Assembly (NCBI RefSeq): GCF_028769735.1
Contig: NC_088173.1
Coordinates: 68,756,463 to 68,820,462, forward strand
Source of the DNA: Zonotrichia leucophrys gambelii
Taxonomy: Eukaryota > Chordata > Aves > Passeriformes > Passerellidae
Reading direction: 5' to 3'
DNA length: 64,000 nt
Below are positions 10,590 to 21,599 of this stretch, piece after piece (position 1 is the stretch's first letter; every line of letters begins with the position of its first letter). The notes beneath the pieces were generated by a model. It searched no databases. It was not told the DNA's origin and worked only from the letters and a program-made list of their open reading frames with translations. The position numbers and the translations under genes were made by a program.

Positions 10590-13500
10590 AGCTGTCAATA
10601 TCAGAACAACCCCTACACCCCACTCTCACCTTCTCTTCTCCTCAGGGACCTTTTGAGAGCCAGCCCTACCACAGGTAATCTTCCTTCTGGGGTGTGTTAC
10701 TCTGGAGTAGAAGCCACTGAATTTTGTTTCAAATCCTCTCCTCAGCCTTAATTTTTAATAATAATTTCAAGATGCCACCTCAGCTGTGCCGTCCTCTTTC
10801 TTTGCAACAGACAAACAGCATTTCCAGCTTGCCAAAGGACAGAATAAATAAATTGGGTTGGTGAGAAATTCAGCGATATGATTTCAGCTATACAGGTACT
10901 GTGTTATGCAAGAAAGGAGAACATATATTACATTTAGAATGAAAATTTAATGTTTTTACTACATTTAGAATGAAAATTTGGTTGTCCTCAAAGAGGACTT
11001 GGTTGTTGAAGTAACTGACAGCTCATTAATTAAAAAAATAAAGGAGGCTTCTATTATCATTACTTTTCATTATATATCAGACTTTTTAAAGAACCAGCAC
11101 TTTTCCACAGAAAAAGTGGGGGCTGTGTTTGTGCCTGGGATTGCTCTGACCAGGCGCAGCACCCTGCACTTGGCATTGCTGAATTCATGAGTTTCCCAAT
11201 GCCCAAGTTATTTGCAGTAACTGAAACAATTCACACAATTTATTATTTGTTTGAGCCGTGCAATCTCAGCACATTCATTAAAAACCTTGGCAGAATAAAA
11301 TTCAAAAAAGACTTAAACATTACATGAATTTTAAAGCCAAACTAGATTCTAATTGGATTTTTTTCAGCCTTTTTATCATGAACCTAATGAAAAACCTGAT
11401 ACTCGAGGTTCATACATTCTCATTCTTCAGATTACTTGAAATAACTTTAGTTTTCTTTTTAGGCTACACTTACTGGTACTGCAGTCAATCCAGCACATTT
11501 AAGTTACAATTATGACCCTGAGTGCTGCAGATTGAGATAGGATTCACCAGGAGCCTGGCAATTCAGGAGTGTCAGACACGAGATTTCTGTCTGCCCTTCC
11601 AGACCATGATCCAGGCTCCAAACCTGCTTTATTGAAAGCAGCTGTAATTTTCTCTATTGCCTTCAATTGGTAAAAGATTTGACTTCCTATTATATGAGAT
11701 TGATGATGACTTCGTGGTGCTTAAAAGCACCAAAAATTCTCAAATGTGATTTAGCCCCCAGTCTTTTTGAAAGGCAGCTATTTTTTTTTCCAGTTTCCCA
11801 TTTCCTTTTTATTATAGGCACACATTATTGCTTTATTAACAACCTCTGGAGAATACTTCTAAATTTGGTGCAGCAGATAACTTGTCCCAATTCTTTCTTC
11901 TCTACGTAGTTTTCAAAAACTTTTCTACAACTACCTTTTCCCATCAACACAGCATTTCAAAGACATTTTTCTTCCTCTTGACACTTTCTGATGACTATAA
12001 TTGCATTTTTGCTGGTAAAACATACAGTGAGGCCCAGTGCATTTAAAAGTTTGAAAATAAAATTAATGATCAAAAATACAAATAAATGGGAGGGCGAATT
12101 TGGATTCCTTTTGGTTTCCTTTATAATATCAAGCCAATGAAGTGTGACAGACTTAGCAGAACTGAACTTTATCCTCAGTCAGAAATAAAACCACTGACCA
12201 TAAAGCCAACATCCAACGTGGCCTGCTTATTCTCTTCAGCCAAATTTTCCTATTTTCCTATTTTTCTATTATACCACAAACTCTGAAGCACAGAGGCAAT
12301 TCGTGAGCAGAATCCCTAAAGCCAGAAGGGATGGGACAGTGCTAAGTGACCCAGGATGGGATGATTATTCCAAGTATTTGCACTAAAAGGTTGACTCCTA
12401 TTTTTCAGACTTTTCTCTGTAATCTGTTCTGTTATTTAAATGCCTCATTGCATACACAACAAAAACCCAGTGGGAAAAGAAAAAAGGAATTTCCATAGCA
12501 ACTATTCCAAGGAACACAGTTCAGTCATTTGTACCATAAAATTTTATGGACTTTGACCAAGGCTTTTCTTTATCTATTTTTTTAGAAATCTGGCTTAATC
12601 TATGTTCAAGTGGAAATATTAATATCAGGCAGGAAGAATTTCATAGGAACTTATTATTAAAAACTAAACTTCACCAGATGAATGATCCCTAAAGGAACTG
12701 TGATTCTAAAGACATTACAACCAAGAATTTGTTTTAATATTTGAAACATCTACAGTGAGATCACATAAAAATAGAATTTACACAGATTTTTAAATTAAAA
12801 AAAATATTTTCCACAGCAAAAAGATGCAGAAGCAAAGAATAGTTGAGTGCAATGGGGTTTTTTAATTTCTTTTTCCATTTAGATTTTTTTTTAAGGTTTG
12901 GAGTAGATTAATTTTGTAAAATCTTTGGGGATTTGCACATTTTGCTCTCTCATGACAAGATATTACTATGAGTGCACTGTGTAGGGTATAATCACTCTTT
13001 TGGATGAACAAGTACAAACTATCAGCTCCAAACATCTCAGAAGAGATTTTGATTCTATTGTGCAAATCTTTACTATAATCTCAGTCTCAAAATATGGGAT
13101 ATTTAATGTTATAATATCAGAGATGACAAGATGCATGATATTGCAGAATAAACTCATTTAAGTGAGATTATTTACTTAAGACACACCTGGCTATATTCTT
13201 GCTTATTACAAAATATATTGGTACTGGTTTTCTTGACAGTAAAAAGGGAAAATTATTTCTCTTATCAAGAGAAAATTCCCATCCAACAGTGCAAAATCTC
13301 ATTGCCTCTTCCTACCAGGGAACTCCCCTGATATAGAAAGAAAAGCTCATTCCCAGAATAATTTTCCTTACACAAGAAAATTCAGGCTAAATTGGTAACG
13401 CAGGGTGGAGATGAGAACCAGAAGAATGCAGACACTTCACAAGCAATTTTTTGTTTGCCTGTTTTTACACGCCCTACTTGTCCTCCTGTTGGAGCCACCA

Positions 13501-16500
13501 GAATCATGTCAAAAACTTCAGTATTCCTGGGTAAATTCATTCTTTGCTGCAATACTGAACTTCGCTGAAGCAGCCCACAGTAAAGTATTTATCAGTATTT
13601 ATCCTGTATTCATCAGTATTTTTATCTGTTACCAACAGAGCTCCAAATTAGCCCCACTCAGAGCAGAATGCCACATGAAACAGTGGCTAGAAACAGAACA
13701 GACACTATCTTAAGCCCATTTTCTCATTATTCTGCAGGACTTCAGATGATAAATCTGAAAAAATAATAATTAAGGATATGTAAACAATGTGACTGAAGCT
13801 ACCTCCAATTCCATAACAGCCAGTCTAAGAAATTCCTGGGTCTAAGGCACTAAAGGTTATTGATGGATGAGGTTTTTTATTAAATTCATTAATAGATAAT
13901 GGCACTCAAATGCAGAGGCTTCAAAGCAGCCAATGTTTCAGCAACATCTGAGAAATAGTTAATGGCAAAAGGAAAAGTCTTCAATCAAAAGCAAGACAAA
14001 GAGTGTTTTTGTAACTGAATGGCCACAGAATATGTTAAGTGATTAAAAGCACACAGAAAAGTGTGTTTACTGGTACAGAAATAACCCTCACAGGTACTGG
14101 TAGGGACAGACAGGTGACAAAGAGCTCAACCTTTGATTTAGGTCAGCTCATTCTTATGAAAGCTTTCCCATTTAAAGGGGATGTGATAAACACAACAGAA
14201 AATTCATTGTAAGCTTCAAGAGAAAAGGTGTGGTGGAAAGGGGAAAAGGAGAGTGCAATATGTTCATCTAAGATGGATCACAAAGTCATAGAAAAATCAA
14301 AATTACTGACTGGAGGGAGTACAGAAGCTTTACAAAAAGCAGAGAGAAAATCAGGGCATTGAGAAGAGGATTCTCCAAGGTGTCCCTCTTCCTCTTCAAC
14401 CCCTGAGAAAAGAATTAAATATCACAGAAGCAGGAAAACCAAATATATCCCAATTTATTAAAGTCAAAAGGCCTTTACCTGTAAATTATTCACACTGAAA
14501 GGTCTATAAATAATGGTGACATAAAGAAAAAGAAAGGGAAATTAGAATGTGAAAAGCCTAAGTAGAGAAAGCACAACTCAGGTTCTCATATAACCTCTCA
14601 AAAATTATCAATTACAGGAAGGGATTAATGCCCATCAAAACTGAACAAAACCCTACTCACTAGAACTTCCAAATCCTCCCAATACCTGGAGCAGCAGCAG
14701 CACCACTGAGGTCTCCACTAAAACCAAACCTCAAAGCAGGAAAGGCCAAAAAGCTCATTTGATTATGCAAAACATCCAATTTTAATCAAGCAGTCAGTTG
14801 ATTACTCTAGGGAGAGAGGTCACTTAAAAATAACACAAAACAGGAATAAACATTGACTCCTGAAAGGAGTGGGGAGGAAAGGCAGGACCAAAGAAAAATC
14901 TGCCTAAAAATGCTTTAAAAATGTGCTTTTCTCCAGCTTCCCGGCAAATTTCCAAAACTCATCCAGGGGCAACTGAAATATGGCTGGTTCTGTCATTTTC
15001 ACTCAGACATCTACACACAAAAAACCAAAATCTGCCCATGGGCGAGTGGCAGCTGCAAGAGCATTTGCTCCACCTTCCTCATTTTTGCACAACACAGCTC
15101 TGGAGTGAAACCTGGCTTCACATTCCTGAGAGATGATTTCAAAAGAATATAAAAAAATTATAATATTTAAGAACATCTTGGTAACTTCTGTGAATAACTT
15201 ACTAATATGATCTTAAATTGAACCTCAAAAATCAGAATCAGTGAGACAGGATGTGTCACTCAGTGTCCTTGACACCTGTTCTATAAAATGAATTATTGAA
15301 CCTGCCCAGATCTGTTCCACTGCAGCAAATTAACCAGATCCTGTTAATTTGAAGCAGAAATCACATCAGAGATCAACAGCAGTGTTTGTTCTCTTATAGC
15401 ACTTATGGGTTTTCATCTCATCAGGTTTAGAAGTTCTGATCAATACAATGAACTTCAGCTCACCAACATGAAAATTAATGAGCAAAACTGATTTAAATTG
15501 CAAGGTTCATCAATTCATAATGAAGCTGAAGAGAAAACCTCTTTATGGTTTCCTTTTTGCAAGCTTTTGGAAATGTTACCCAGGAACACTTTTCAAAATC
15601 ATATTTCATTGTTTAGTTGTGTTTTTTAATAAGTAATAGATGAAATTTTAAGCCAATCCTCAGTTTATTTATTACAGAGAGAGGCAGGGTAAAAATGTCC
15701 TTTATTCTCTGCAGGAGCTCTCGAGGTCAGAACTCCATCTGCATTTTTTAGTGCTATGCATAACTCTAAATCACAGTTGGATTTATGTTTCAGCTTTGGA
15801 ATTTATATCACATCTATGTCATGTCTAACTCCACACCTTCATTCAAGGTTCAGGCTCTAAATGGTATTTGAAAATCCTGGAAAGTTCTGTTTCTTTTATT
15901 AATTTGAGCATTTAAAGAAAAAAAAATCTGTATAACAACCAGAAATCTCCCACTTCTAAAACTGAAAGGATATGATAATATACATTCACATCCAAAAAAT
16001 AAATAAAATCATTTACAGCTACAGATAGCATTTGTTACACAGATTTAAACAGTAAGAAAAAGAATCCATCCACCCTGCATATATATGGTCTTAAAATAAC
16101 AACTATTTAAATATCAATTTTCTCTATGGTAATTAAAATTTTCATCCAAAAGTTAAACATTAAAAAAAAATCAAGTCTATCAAATAATACTATCCAGCAC
16201 TCTTTAAATGCAAATTATTCTAAAAATTTAAAAATTAAGGAAAGGAATTTAAACAGCTCATAAGCAGGAAGACAAAGGGGAAGACAAAGGAAATGCAGAA
16301 TATAACATTATGTCAGTCTGTCAAGTATTGACTTCTAATTTTAATTTTAATGTTAGTATTTTCCATAGATACGATCCTTACAATAAATTGTTTTTACAGT
16401 GATAGATGAAAAGTAATGTTTCAACCTGAATATTGTGGCCCTTTTATCCCCCTTTTATTAGGAATGTAAATGACAGATTGTATTTAAATGTAAATCAACT

Positions 16501-17720
16501 AGTTCTAGAGGTCACTGATCAAGAGGAATGATTTGCCTTTAGAAAAGTAACTGATGAGGAGAAAATGGAACAAACTACAATTTATTTTTTTTTCTAATCA
16601 CAATTCTTTAATATGAATGAGAAATGCAACAAGGAAACCACAAAAACCGAGATACAGGATGCCTTTCCTATGGTGATCTGCATTTAAAAACTGTGGGAAA
16701 AACTCTTGGAAAGGTCATTTGTGATTACAACAGACACACATTTAAAAACATTGTTTAAGGGGTAAGAATCCTGCATTGACAAAAAAAAAATAAGCCATAA
16801 AAACTGACAGGTCTTTTCCCCCTCTAATTGCTTCAATTTTGGGCCTTGTGAATCATGCATTACCCCACAGCAAAACAGAGCAAGTGTTTTTTAAGACACA
16901 GCTCCACTGCCTAAAACATCAGCAAAAAACCCCAGAGAAGTGCTGATGGCCTTTCAAATTTAAGTTGTGGCTGCCAGCAGTGTGTGTTCATGTTACACAG
17001 ATTTGCCTGTGCCCTTCTACACTACCTAATAATTAAAAATAAAAACACAGAGGTATCAGTTCCTTCCCTTTCCATACAAATGGGTTATCCTGTTCCTTAT
17101 CAAATACAGAACAAATAGTCTGTGTTTGGAAGAATATTACTAATCTAAACAAAGTGAAATTAAAAAGTTTTATCCACTGTGTGTTATCTGGAAATATAGG
17201 GTGAGAAAGAAAGATACAGTGAAATAATAATGACTCTATAACCACTCAGTGACAGGGCAAGGCTTCTTTATTATTCTTTAACTACCTAAGAGTATCTCTA
17301 TTAAATGCAGCTTTGAGATTTTCAAGGAAAAGAATTATGTTTACAATTTATTTCTGTTCTGTCCAAACATTATTCAGCAGTCTAGTGTCTATAGCTATTT
17401 TCAACCTTTATTTTTCTTTCAAAAAAAATACTTTACAACACTAAAATGTAGATCTAAAGCAGTAACTTGAAGCCATTCTGGATTTAAACAAGCTTAAATG
17501 GAACAGAATTTCTTGCAAGAGGGAGCTGAGACAAAGATGAACAAAATATTCCAACTGGGCAGTTCAGCATCTTTGTCATGTACAATGCCTCCAGAGGAAA
17601 GGTGGGATAAATTATCTCCCTGCTGGCCTTTACTTTCAGTCCGTGGAAATTTGAGTTGGGCTCCTTGGGGTGACATTTGTGCTTTGCCTCCTGTGGATTG
17701 TGGTTGTTCTGGATGGGAGT
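10590..17720. other. 7-kb repeat-poor AT-rich block
   Basis: No CR1, LTR or coding exon is recognisable over 7.1 kb, apart from a 31-bp-period duplication at 10929-10979. Base composition is AT-rich and even. It could be intron or intergenic DNA, and a block this free of transposons is a reasonable place to look for conserved non-coding elements. Open frames are short and unsupported. Confidence 0.5.
10929..10979. repeat. two-copy tandem repeat, period 31
   Basis: The 20-base string TACATTTAGAATGAAAATTT occurs at 10929-10948 and again at 10960-10979, identical in both places, with 11 bases between. Confidence 0.9.
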
Positions 17721-18245
17721 CATAAAAATCACAGAACTATTTAGTTTGGAAAGACCTCCATGATCATGGAGTCCAACCTGTGACCAATCCCCAGCCAAGC
17801 CCTGAGCGCCATATCCAGGCCTTCCTTGCACACCTCCACGGATGGGGATGTCAGCACTTCTCTGGGAAGTCCTTTCCAATGCTTAACAACTTTTCCATGA
17901 GGGAGTTATTCCTGATGTCCAACCTGCCCCTCCCCAGGCCCAGCCTGAGGCCGTTCCCTCTGCTCCTGTCCCTGCTCCCTGGAGCACAGCCCGACCCCCC
18001 CAGCTGTGCCCTCAGAGCCACAAGGGCCCCCCTGATCCCCCTTTGCTCCAGGCTGAGCCCCTTCCCAGCTCCCTCAGCCCCTCCTGGTGCTCCAGACCCT
18101 TCCCCAGCTCTGTTCCCTTCCCTGGGCTCTCTCCAGCCCCTCCAGGTCTCTCCTGCCATGAGGGACCAGAACTGGACACAGCACTCAAGGTGTGGCCTCA
18201 CCAACACCCAGCACAGGGGGACAACCCCTGCCCTGGTCACTGCTG
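17721..18245 (-). mobile_element. CR1 LINE 3' fragment (~525 bp)
   Basis: A long reverse-complement CR1: 'catggagtccaacctgtgac', 'cacctccacggatggggatg', 'ctgatgtccaacctgcccct' and 'ccctctgctcctgtccctgc' appear in the expected order, and it ends in 'ggacacagcactcaaggtgt' and 'ctgccctggtcactgctg'. The 3' end is to the left. Open frames on both strands here (for example 17780-18274) are remnants of CR1 composition, not host genes. Confidence 0.93.
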
Positions 18246-18503
18246 TTTCAGAGCAAGGAGGGGACAGATTTTAACAGGAATAATTCAGTGAATTCCTAAA
18301 GCAGAATGTGGGGGAAGGAGGAAAGAACTGATGAATCCAACTCCCAATAGTAAGAGATTCAACAACTTCAGGGTTGAAGCAGAAAAATCCCTCTGGCCTA
18401 AAATGGCGGGGGTGGGGATGAAGTCCTTCAGGCAGCTTTGTCAGTAGATTCAGTTAGGCGGGAAGTCATTTTTTGGGACCTGAAAACTGAGCTGGACTTG
18501 AGG
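18246..18503. other. spacer between CR1 and LTR
   Basis: About 260 bases with nothing recognised. Confidence 0.4.
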
Positions 18504-18509
18504 GACAAA

Positions 18510-18859
18510 TGTGTCAGCACAGGCAGGTCCTTGCTGGGTAATAATTGACATAGATTCCATGTATTAAGATTTCTTTATTAAGAAACCCATACTTTTATAG
18601 ACAGTTATGATATACAGCTGGACTATTTGGTCCTCCAATCAAAACACCATCACCTTTGGGTAATTAAGAAACTATTTGTTTGTTTTACCACTTGTTTGGT
18701 AAGCAAATCTCCATAACACATTCTACATGTTCACAATACCAGGTGCAAGTTAAGGCAAGAATTGTTTCTCATTCTTTTCTCTGATCTTCTCCCAGCCTTT
18801 CCCAGAATTATACCTGGGAAAGTTGTCTGTCTCTCTTTGTGGCCAGAGAGCTGCTGCCA
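18510..18859 (-). mobile_element. solo LTR related to family B (350 bp)
   Basis: Begins TGTGTCAGCACAGG and ends GCTGCTGCCA, with near-matching 6-bp flanks GACAAA (18504-18509) and CACAAA (18860-18865). It shares order and short blocks with the LTR at 24445-24854 ('gattccatgt' versus 'gactccatgt'; 'aagaattgttt', 'ttttctctga', 'cctgggaaa'). On the minus strand it has TATAAA (TTTATA at 18594-18599) and AATAAA (TTTATT at 18574-18579), so it reads leftward. More diverged than the other copies, so the boundaries are less certain. Confidence 0.68.
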
Positions 18860-18865
18860 CACAAA

Positions 18866-19984
18866 TGTGGTTGGAAATGTAATTTCTGCCACATGGAAAA
18901 ATTCTCCAACCAACTTTCAGCCTAAGCACCTTCTCTTCCTGGGACAGAGATTGTCAACTCAGCACTTCTTATTAAACAAACATATGATTTCTCAAAACCT
19001 CCATTTTCCTTATCTCCTAATTTATTAAAACATCTCAAAGCTACATTTCTATGTTGTAGAAATGACAAATCCCTTGTATTTTCCAAATGTGGAAAAGAGC
19101 ATGGATTTCTGGAGCAGGGTGCACTCCAGAGCATCTGAACCCAGCACCCACCAACCATGGGTTGTTAACCATTATGTTGCCACAGTAACATAAACCACAT
19201 GCCCAATATCCCATTTCTGAAACTCTGGAATAATCAGAACTAAAAGAGTGATAATTATTTTTTTCCTTAATATATGAAAGCCAATGTGCATCTGAAAACT
19301 TCATATTCTACAGAACTGCCAATCTTTTCAATAAACAGACCAAAGGAGGAAAGAGAAATCTGTCAGAGGATAAATCACTTAAAGTGCCTGACAAAAAACC
19401 AAGGCTTTTCATTTTAATACTGATAATTACAGAAATTAAATAATGCTGGCAATGGTATGATGATAATTATACACACAGAAAGAAAAGGAGCAGATTAAGC
19501 AAATTATTTAGAAAAGCTGTCTCATGAAAATACATACTGTAAATTTGTATATTTTTAGACAGGAAATGGTGATATAGCTTTATAAAGATCATGTGATTAT
19601 CATCCATTTCTCTCAGAAAACAGAATTTCTGACATCACTTACAGATTTCTGATCTACACTCTCCAAGAGCATCACCTTTATATCCACAGTCAAATAACAA
19701 AAATTTAACACAACCAGTTTTGGCTATAGCCCAAAACCGAATCCAAATAAATAAAAAAACAAAAAAACACATTGCAAGCCATTTCTTTTTATTAAAGCAG
19801 GCCCAGCTGGATGTGCTGCTCAGAAATCTAATTAGAGCTGTTACTGAAATTATTTTCTTTTCTTCTAGTTGATAGTCCAAGTTTACTACACACTGGCATC
19901 CCAGCAAGATGATGAGCAGTAACGTCATGGTGAAAACCTGTCTGCTCATCTTGTCCCGCATTTCCTCCATTCCCAGGACTTTTA
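18866..19984. other. non-coding, nothing recognised
   Basis: About 1.1 kb of AT-rich sequence. A minus-strand frame near 19.9 kb contains a hydrophobic run but runs into CR1 sequence and was rejected as a gene. Confidence 0.45.
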
Positions 19985-20323
19985 TCATATGAGAAGATGC
20001 TCTGAGGGCAGGAGCCAGGCTGGGAGAGCTGGGGGTGCTCACCTGGAGAAGAAAAGGCTCCAGGAGAGCTGGAGAGGGACTGGGGACAAGGGATGGAGGG
20101 ACAGGACACAGGGAATGGCTTCAAACTAGAAGAGGGAAAGTCTAGATTTTATTTTAGGAACAAATTTCTAAATGGGTCATGAGACATTGAATCAGAGAGC
20201 CCAGAGCAGCTGTGGCTGCCCCTGGATCCCTGGAAGTGTCCAAGGCCTTTGGACAGCTTGGAGCAACCTGGCTGGTGGATGTCCCTTCCATGGCAGGAGG
20301 TGAATGGATGATTGCAAGGCCCT
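19985..20323 (+). mobile_element. CR1 fragment leading into a minisatellite
   Basis: Plus-orientation CR1: 'gggggtgctcacctggagaa', 'cagctgtggctgcccctgga', 'ccctggaagtgtccaaggcc', 'ggagcaacctggctggtgga'. Its 3' tail (about 'ctctccaacccaaagcattc') is the first unit of the 34-bp array that follows. The middle (about 20110-20200) is partly non-CR1, so the copy may be rearranged. Confidence 0.85.
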
Positions 20324-20730
20324 CTCCAACCCAAAGCATTCCATGATTCCATGTCCATTCCAACCCAAACCATTCCATGATTCCATGTCCATTCCAACCC
20401 AAACCATTCCATGATTCCATGTCCTCTCCAACCCAAACCATTCCATGATTCCATGTCCTCTCCAACCCAAACCATTCCATGATTCCATGTCCTTTCCAAC
20501 CCAAACCATTCCATGATTCCATGTCCATTCCAACCCAAACCATTCCATGATTCCATGTCCATTCCAACCCAAACCATTCCATGATTCCATGTCCTCTCCA
20601 ACCCAAACCATTCCATGATTCCATGTCCTCTCCAACCCAAACCATTCCATGATTCCATGTCCATTCCAACCCAAACCATTCCATCATTCCATGTCCTTTC
20701 CAACCCAAACCATTCCATGATTCCATGACC
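20324..20730. repeat. 34-bp minisatellite grown from a CR1 tail
   Basis: Twelve head-to-tail copies of a 34-base unit containing TTCCAACCCAAACC and ATTCCATGATTCCATG, which is the CR1 3' terminus plus its short ATTCCATG repeats. Units differ mainly at a two-base position after GTCC: AT (A), TC (C) or TT (T). Reading units 2 to 12 gives A A C C T A A C C A T, so a five-unit block (about 170 bp) appears to have been duplicated. Because 34 is not a multiple of 3 and the unit has no stop codon in any minus-strand frame, all three minus frames stay open for 160-196 codons. These are not genes. Confidence 0.95.
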
Positions 20731-21126
20731 CATCAACATTCCTTCCTTTATTGCAGTGCTGCGCTACTCCACCATCTCCATTTCCAACATCTAAGAAATG
20801 CTCAAAAAAACAGTGTTTTGCTGTTTTGTATATGTGGGAGGCCTTCTGCTCCTGCCCCACTCCCCTGAACACCCCTTCACCCTCAAGGTACCCCAAAAGC
20901 TGCATCTCCTGAGCTGCTCCCATTGCTCCCCTCAAGGACAGCAGCACGTGAACCACAAACGGAGCCTGAGCTGTGGCAGGGAAACACAGGCACCAAACAG
21001 GTTAACTGCAAACTCCAGCTTCTGGTTTCCCATTTTATTCTGGTGTGAACAAATTAACAAACTGTTATTAGCCTCAGTCAGAACTGAAGTGGAGGAGGAA
21101 GAGCTGGGAGGAAACTTCAGGTGCCG
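20695..21126. repeat. tandem duplication, copy A
   Basis: About 430 bases repeated at 21161-21599 with an offset of 473 bases (466 at the CR1-tail end, owing to a small indel). Shared landmarks include 'ctaagaaatgctcaaaaaa', 'ccactcccctgaacacccct', 'gaaccacaaacggagcctga' and 'gtgtgaacaaattaacaaac'. Copy A starts in the last unit of the 34-bp array, so the duplicated segment carries a CR1 tail with it. No coding function is apparent. Confidence 0.93.
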
Positions 21127-21160
21127 AGGGCAGGAGGTAGAACTGGATGTTCTGCAAGGT

Positions 21161-21599
21161 CCTTTCCAACCCAAACCATTCCATTTCTTCATCTCCTTTC
21201 CCAAACCAACATTTCTTCATGCACTGCAGTCCTGGGCTACTCGAACATCTTCAATTCCTGCATCTAAGAAATGCTCAAAAAACCAGTGTTTTGCTGTTTG
21301 GTAGATGTGAGAGGCCTTCTGCTGCTGCCCCACTCCCCTGAACACCCCTTCACCCTCACGGTACCCCAAAAGCTGCATCTCCTGAGCTGCTCCCATTGCT
21401 CCCCTCAAGGACAGCAGCACGTGAACCACAAACGGAGCCTGAGCTGTGGCAGGGAAACACAGGCACCAAACAGGTTAACTGCAAACTCCAGCTTCTGGTT
21501 TCTCATTTTACTCTGGTGTGAACAAATTAACAAACTGTTATTAGCCTCAGTCAGAACTGAACTGGAGGAGGAAGAGCTGGGAGGAAATTTCAGGTGCCA
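21161..21599. repeat. tandem duplication, copy B
   Basis: Second copy of the 20695-21126 segment. It also begins with a CR1-like tail (about 'cctttccaacccaaaccatt' at 21161). The right edge is at 'caggtgcc', beyond which the two copies diverge. Differences from copy A are scattered single bases, so the event is relatively young. Confidence 0.93.

Noticed and set aside
17780..18274. 164-codon plus frame and 129-codon minus frame
   Set aside because: Entirely within a CR1 3' fragment; no reverse transcriptase motifs.
19635..20042. 135-codon minus frame with a signal-peptide-like run (MTLLLIILLGCQCVV)
   Set aside because: Its upstream part lies in a CR1 and the rest has no donor or family similarity; a hydrophobic run is expected by chance in T-rich sequence.
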